NCBI GenBank assembly: GCA_934378145.1
Contig: CAKXXW010000001.1
Location: 62,001 to 126,000 of the forward strand
Length of the DNA stretch: 64,000 nucleotides
Direction: 5' to 3'
Origin: an uncultured Eubacteriales bacterium
GTDB lineage: Bacteria > Bacillota > Clostridia > Oscillospirales > CAG-272
The translations under genes were made by a program, and so were the position numbers. Of this stretch, positions 60,197 through 64,000 are shown piece after piece (within the stretch, counting starts at the first letter, position 1; the number at the start of each line of letters is the position of its first letter). The notes beneath the pieces were generated by a model that saw nothing but the letters and a program-made list of their open reading frames with translations, did not search any database and was not told where the DNA came from.

Positions 60197-60218
60197 CTTT
60201 ATATTATTTTTTGCCTGT

Positions 60219-61223
60219 TTATCTTCGTGACATCTGCTCGACGCGGGCGCGAAGCACCTCGTGCGCGAGCGGCTCTCCGCGGTCAATGAATCCCGCGCTC
60301 TCAATCAGGAGATCCTTCGTTATCACCTGCCGCAGATCGACCGTCGGACCCGCCATATGCGGCATCATTATGACATTGTCAAGCTCAAGGAGCGGATTTC
60401 CGGGCTTCACCGGTTCCTTCTCGTACACATCGAGGAAGGCACGGAAGCGCCCCGTTTTCAGTTCCTCTACCAGCGCCGCCTCATCGACGACGGCTCCGCG
60501 CGAGGTATTTACAAAGAGCGCGCCGGGCTTTATCATTCCGAGCAGCTCCTTTCCGATAAGGTGATGCGTCGCGTCAATCAGCGGAGTGTGAAGCGTTATT
60601 ATCTCGCTCTCAGAGAAAAGCTCTTCAAGGCTGACCTGCGTCAGCCCGTATTTTTTCACATCCTCTTCGGGCAGGGGCTTTATATCGTAGACCGAAATGT
60701 CACAGCCGAAGGGCTTCAGCAGCGGAACGAGGTAGCGCGCTATCGTGCCGTAGCTGACGATGCCGACCTTCCTGCCCGAAAGCCCGATGTTCGTATCGGT
60801 TTGTTTTTTCCATTCACCGCCCTTAAGCTTTGCGCTGAAATACGGAATATCGCGCAACGCGGCAAGGATATAGGCGACCGTCCCCTCGGCGACCGAGCGC
60901 GCGAACCAATCGTTGCCGCAGATGACTCTGATGCCTCGCTCCCATTCTTCGTCGCTCGTTACAGGCACGACCGTACCGCAAAGGTGAGTGTGGAGCTTCA
61001 GCTTCGGCGCCCGTGCAAGGATCCCCTCATCGAGCTTCGGCGATCCCCAGAAGGTTATATATGTATCGCAGTCGGCGATCCTCTCGTCGATGTCGTCGGC
61101 TGTCAGCTTGCCGCTCTGCTCCTTCCAGCATATCTCGCCGAGGCTCTCGGCAAGCGCGACATTTTCGGGCGTAAAGAATGTATCGAAATTAACCCCGTGC
61201 GGGCAGGCTACAAATGCTTTCAT
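60219..61223 (-). CDS. D-isomer-specific 2-hydroxyacid dehydrogenase
   Basis: A 334-residue NAD-dependent dehydrogenase related to phosphoglycerate dehydrogenase. The nucleotide loop is GIVSYGTIARYLVPLLKPFG (SYGTIA where GLGxIG is usual), the acidic end of beta-2 is ISVYDIKPL, the catalytic Arg is in NTSRGAVVDE and the His in MMPHMAGPT. Substrate is unknown; the operon with a sugar-isomerase-like barrel and an Old Yellow Enzyme suggests a carbohydrate acid or related carbonyl compound. It starts 5 nt after the OYE stop. Confidence 0.88.
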   Translation of the reverse strand: MKAFVACPHGVNFDTFFTPENVALAESLGEICWKEQSGKLTADDIDERIADCDTYITFWGSPKLDEGILARAPKLKLHTHLCGTVVPVTSDEEWERGIRVICGNDWFARSVAEGTVAYILAALRDIPYFSAKLKGGEWKKQTDTNIGLSGRKVGIVSYGTIARYLVPLLKPFGCDISVYDIKPLPEEDVKKYGLTQVSLEELFSESEIITLHTPLIDATHHLIGKELLGMIKPGALFVNTSRGAVVDEAALVEELKTGRFRAFLDVYEKEPVKPGNPLLELDNVIMMPHMAGPTVDLRQVITKDLLIESAGFIDRGEPLAHEVLRARVEQMSRR

Positions 61224-61228
61224 GACCT

Positions 61229-62521
61229 TTATTTATCTCCTTTTTTCATTACTTTTTCTCTGTAAAGCGGAAGGTAGACCTCTTTGTCGTAAACGACGCA
61301 TCCCGGCGTGCTTCCGGCGCGCATAAGCTCGGTACACTTACCGCAGGTAAGGCAGAGCCGGTCGCCTTTCATTTCCCGCCCCGCCGCTATGTCGCGGGCA
61401 AGGTCTGGGTAAGAGAAGGTCTGCCGCCCGAATCCGACCATCGCCGAAAGCCCCGCCTTCACACATCCCGCGGCGACATTCGGCGCGAGCGAGCCGAAAA
61501 AGCTCCAGCCCGTCGAAACTACGGGAACACTTTGGCAGACCGAGGCGACCTCGCCCGCTCCGTTTATCATCCGCATGGCGCTCGCGAGCGGCTCTTCCGC
61601 CTTTGCAAACGCCGTCGGACGGTTGACCTCATTATTATAGTAGGGATTTCCCATCGTTATGTCAAGCAGTCCGACACCCGCGGCGACAAGGTCGGCGGCT
61701 ATCTTCTTCGCCTCGGTAAGGTCGGGAACGCCGGGGACTCCGGAATCGCCGAGTCCGTAAGGATAAGGATACCCGTCATAGGCATTGAAGCGCGAGGCAA
61801 CGGTCATATTCCCTCCGACAGAGGACTTCACCGCCTTTACCGAATCGAGCAGGAGCCGTTCGCGGTTTTCAAGAGTTCCGCCGTACTTCCCTTCACGGGC
61901 GTAAGCCGACAGAAGCTCCGACAGAAGGTAGCCGTGACACGCCTTCACATCGACACCGTCAAAGCCGGCGCTCTCCGCGAGCCTTGCCGACGCGGCATAC
62001 CTTTCGGGCAGGGCGTCAAGGTAGCCGTCGGAAAGGATCCGATCGGTACCGAGCGCTTTTTCGCCCTCGAATATCTCCTTGTTGACGGCAATGAGAGGCT
62101 CCGGGAAGCCGTTCGGATTAGAGTGCCTTCCCGAATGGGTGAGCTGGCAGATAAGGAGCGGCTCATAGCCGTTTTCCTTAAGGCAGACGCTCTTGATCTT
62201 CTCAACAAGTGCCGCAAAGGCATCCCTGTTCTCTTCGGTCAGCCACATCTGACGCGGGTTTGCCCTTCCCTCCGGCAATATCGCCGTAGCCTCGAACCAG
62301 ATAAGTCCGGGGCCTCCCGCGGCAAAGCGCAGGTAGCGGCGCACGGTAAGCTCATCGGGACTTCCCGAATGTGTGCCGTCACAGCCCTCCATAGCCTGAT
62401 AGACTATCCTGTTCGGTGCGGCTTTTTTCCCGACGGCAACGCTCTCCGACAGCACGGAGATGTCGTCGCTCCACGGAATATTTTGCGGCAGGTCTTCTCT
62501 TTTCTGCGGTCTTCTGTACAT
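61229..62521 (-). CDS. Old Yellow Enzyme family NADH:flavin oxidoreductase with Fe-S motif
   Basis: A 430-residue FMN barrel: NRIVYQAMEGCDG, LICQLTHSGRHSNPNG with the HSGR substrate-binding motif, GFDGVDVKACHGYLLSELLS, and GRQTFSYPDLARDI. The C-terminus has CLTCGKCTELMRAGSTPGC, the four-cysteine 4Fe-4S site of the 2,4-dienoyl-CoA reductase branch, but the protein ends there and lacks the FAD/NAD(P)H domain of those enzymes. It therefore needs an external electron donor. Likely reduces an activated C=C bond. Confidence 0.88.
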   Translation of the reverse strand: MYRRPQKREDLPQNIPWSDDISVLSESVAVGKKAAPNRIVYQAMEGCDGTHSGSPDELTVRRYLRFAAGGPGLIWFEATAILPEGRANPRQMWLTEENRDAFAALVEKIKSVCLKENGYEPLLICQLTHSGRHSNPNGFPEPLIAVNKEIFEGEKALGTDRILSDGYLDALPERYAASARLAESAGFDGVDVKACHGYLLSELLSAYAREGKYGGTLENRERLLLDSVKAVKSSVGGNMTVASRFNAYDGYPYPYGLGDSGVPGVPDLTEAKKIAADLVAAGVGLLDITMGNPYYNNEVNRPTAFAKAEEPLASAMRMINGAGEVASVCQSVPVVSTGWSFFGSLAPNVAAGCVKAGLSAMVGFGRQTFSYPDLARDIAAGREMKGDRLCLTCGKCTELMRAGSTPGCVVYDKEVYLPLYREKVMKKGDK

Positions 62522-62536
62522 TTCTGTGTCCTTTCT

Positions 62537-63340
62537 TCAAACAAGTCCGGCGTCCGACAGCAATGCAAAAAGGCTGTCGAGCGCCTCTTCAAGCGGCGGA
62601 AGCTCAGGATGCCACAGGCTCTCCCATTCGAGCGAGAAACAGCCGTCGTAGCCGCCGTCGAGCAGGGTTTTCACTATCGGAACTATCGGGATGTCTCCCT
62701 TGCCCGGGAGGACGAGCTTTCCGGTGCCGGAATCAAAGTCCTTGATATGAACATGCCTCGTATAAGGCACGATGAAATCGTAAAAGCGCAGGAAATCGTC
62801 GCCGTAATCGGCGTGCGAATGGGCAATGTCCCATATGATGCCGAAGTTTTCAGTGCCGCAAAGCCCGTCAACGACCGGCGACAGCGCCGCCTCATTGCAG
62901 AAATCTCCGTGGACCTCGAGAAGTACCGACACGCCGCTGTCGGCGGCAAAGTCGCAAAGCTCTCCGATCCCGTCGATGACCCTTTGCGTTGCCGCCCTGC
63001 GGTCATCTCCGAATTTATTTCCGAAAACTCTTATATAAGGGATCCCGAGCTTCTTTGCAAGCGTGATGCTCCGTCTGCCCTCATCGAGCGCCGCTTCGAG
63101 CTTTTTCTCCGAATGGAAGGCGCACGATGTTCCGAGGACTGCGGGTCTGATCCCGGCGCGCAGAAACATTTCCTTTGTATCTCCGATATTTTCGTCGGAA
63201 AATTCGGGGATCACCGAAATATCGGTGCCGCCGCTCATTCCGCGAAGCTCAAGATCTTCTATCCCGTAGCGTGCGGCGAGCGAAATTATATCCTTAAGCG
63301 ACCGCTCGGTGCATCCGAGCGTCGAAAAACACAGGTTCAT
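62537..63340 (-). CDS. Sugar phosphate isomerase/epimerase-like TIM barrel
   Basis: A 267-residue xylose-isomerase-like barrel: MNLCFSTLGCTERSLKDIIS, then VLLEVHGDFCNEA, GIIWDIAHSHADYG, HVHIKDFDSGTG and FSLEWESLWHPELP, giving the Glu, Asp, His and Glu metal ligands. Members isomerise or epimerise sugars, inositols or dehydroshikimate, so the reaction is not fixed. It is 15 nt from the OYE gene and 20 nt after alr. Confidence 0.87.
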   Translation of the reverse strand: MNLCFSTLGCTERSLKDIISLAARYGIEDLELRGMSGGTDISVIPEFSDENIGDTKEMFLRAGIRPAVLGTSCAFHSEKKLEAALDEGRRSITLAKKLGIPYIRVFGNKFGDDRRAATQRVIDGIGELCDFAADSGVSVLLEVHGDFCNEAALSPVVDGLCGTENFGIIWDIAHSHADYGDDFLRFYDFIVPYTRHVHIKDFDSGTGKLVLPGKGDIPIVPIVKTLLDGGYDGCFSLEWESLWHPELPPLEEALDSLFALLSDAGLV

Positions 63341-63360
63341 TTAATAAGGTCGACCTTTCT

Positions 63361-64000
63361 TCATTCAATATATTGCTTCGGTACCCTGCGCGAAGGGGCG
63401 AGAAGTATCTCATAAGGTATCGTGCCGATACGGTCGGCAAGCTCGCACGCGTCTATCGTTTCTTCGCCGTCACGCCCGAGAAGCACCGCGCGGTCACCCT
63501 TTTTCACACCGTCGACGGATGAGACATCGACAAGCATCTGATCCATGCAGATCCTTCCGATGATCGGACAGCGCTTCCCGCAAACAAGGACATCCGCCCG
63601 ACCCGAAAAGGCTCTGAAATATCCGTCGCCGTAACCGACCGCAAGGGTCGCAACCTTCATCCTTCGTGGTGCGCGGAAGGTGCAACCGTAGCTCACACAG
63701 TCTCCCGCCGAAAGCTCCTTCAGAAAAGCCACCTCGGTGTACCACGACAGCGCGGGCTTTACGCAGTCATACCCCGGGAGCGGAGAATAACCGTACATTA
63801 TTATCCCGAGCCTTACCATATCGTAATAAGCCTGCGGGAATCTGATTATCCCCGAACTTGCGCCGGCGTGGCGTATTATTCCCTGCGGCAAAAGCGAGGT
63901 CAGCTCTTCAAATTTTTCTATCTGGAGGAGAGTGTAATCCTCGCTCTCTCCGTCGGCATCGGCAAAATGTGTGAAGGCACCCGTAAGCCTTACCGAAGGC
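63361..64000 (-). CDS. alr: Alanine racemase, C-terminal part (5' end outside the window)
   Basis: The frame is open through the window edge and encodes about 212 residues. TGAFTHFADADGE is the end of the PLP barrel, and the C-terminal beta domain has the catalytic Tyr in GDCVSYGCTFRAP and the GRICMDQMLVDVS motif. It provides D-alanine for peptidoglycan (or germination control in spores). The next gene on the same strand follows after 20 nt. Confidence 0.93.
   Translation of the reverse strand, partial: PSVRLTGAFTHFADADGESEDYTLLQIEKFEELTSLLPQGIIRHAGASSGIIRFPQAYYDMVRLGIIMYGYSPLPGYDCVKPALSWYTEVAFLKELSAGDCVSYGCTFRAPRRMKVATLAVGYGDGYFRAFSGRADVLVCGKRCPIIGRICMDQMLVDVSSVDGVKKGDRAVLLGRDGEETIDACELADRIGTIPYEILLAPSRRVPKQYIE

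Larger units (their letters stand above)
59825..60202. repeat. 378-bp duplicated block, copy B (prepilin leader and N-terminus)
   Basis: Matches 32196-32573 in register along its whole length (constant offset of 27,629). It includes the prepilin N-terminal codons, Shine-Dalgarno, leader dyad (59996-60018), divergent promoter, second dyad (60143-60165) and terminator. Homology stops abruptly on the left inside the gene, after the membrane helix, and on the right just after the terminator T-run. Confidence 0.9.

Noticed and set aside
61532..63415. Plus-strand open frame of 627 codons opposite the OYE and isomerase genes
   Set aside because: Antisense shadow; both minus-strand genes have clear family motifs.
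1..64000. tRNA, rRNA, CRISPR array or prophage genes
   Set aside because: None were recognised on either strand; the repeats present are hairpins or the 378-bp duplication, not spaced direct repeats.

Overview
The window looks like part of the chromosome of a spore-forming, anaerobic, GC-rich member of the class Clostridia (Bacillota), probably an uncultured gut or rumen lineage. Evidence: spoIIGA-sigE with a Spo0A-box promoter, a SigH-like sigma factor, infC with an AUU start, the order ecfA1-ecfA2-ecfT-truA, DUF4364 and DUF5711 proteins, and a hexuronate (uxu/kdg) operon. Genus cannot be set from this sequence. Many promoters match TTGACA-17 bp-TATAAT closely, which is used below to define transcription units. 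No rRNA, tRNA, CRISPR array, transposase or phage gene was seen.

Layout. 1-800: start of rpmI and infC (infC-rpmI-rplT operon) with an attenuator-like leader. 839-1546: a divergent pair, a small XRE-type regulator and an unknown protein, with overlapping promoters that share one palindrome. 1588-3212: spoIIGA-sigE. 3308-3530: non-coding hairpin repeats. 3531-15652: one long co-directional run ruvC, methyltransferase, ecfA1, ecfA2, ecfT, truA, DUF5711 protein, cvpA, pgsA, a ClpE-like ATPase, and a full-length P-type-ATPase-fold protein that has lost its catalytic motifs. 15810-29378: PAP2 phosphatase, murA, a lipoprotein with an endonuclease/exonuclease/phosphatase domain, a P-loop protein with a start-codon hairpin, a heterodimeric ABC exporter, ftsK/spoIIIE, a two-gene half-size TauE/SafE transporter, a SigH-like sigma factor and a DUF4364 protein.

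29518-42005: gdhA, prepilin-like cassette A, pcrA, a tiny Gln/Asn-rich protein, two related membrane proteins, secA, trmL, mnmA. 42025-52060: an FtsX-type ABC system with a lipase lipoprotein, phosphohexomutase and nagB, and a TetR-controlled ABC-2-type system. 52169-56769: a complete glucuronate-to-pyruvate/GAP branch (uxaC, SDR-type uxuB, uxuA, kdgK, eda) behind one consensus promoter. 56977-64000: a HAD phosphatase, a MITE-like inverted repeat, prepilin-like cassette B, and an operon of alr (partial), a sugar-phosphate isomerase-like barrel, an Old Yellow Enzyme and a 2-hydroxyacid dehydrogenase.

The strongest candidates for something undescribed are (i) the two prepilin/beta-helix cassettes 27.6 kb apart. 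They share a 378-bp indel-free 5' block containing a divergent promoter, two copies of a 23-bp dyad and a terminator, and each has the same GC-rich hairpin 3' of the gene. And (ii) the intact but catalytically dead P-type ATPase homologue placed directly after a zinc-finger Clp ATPase.
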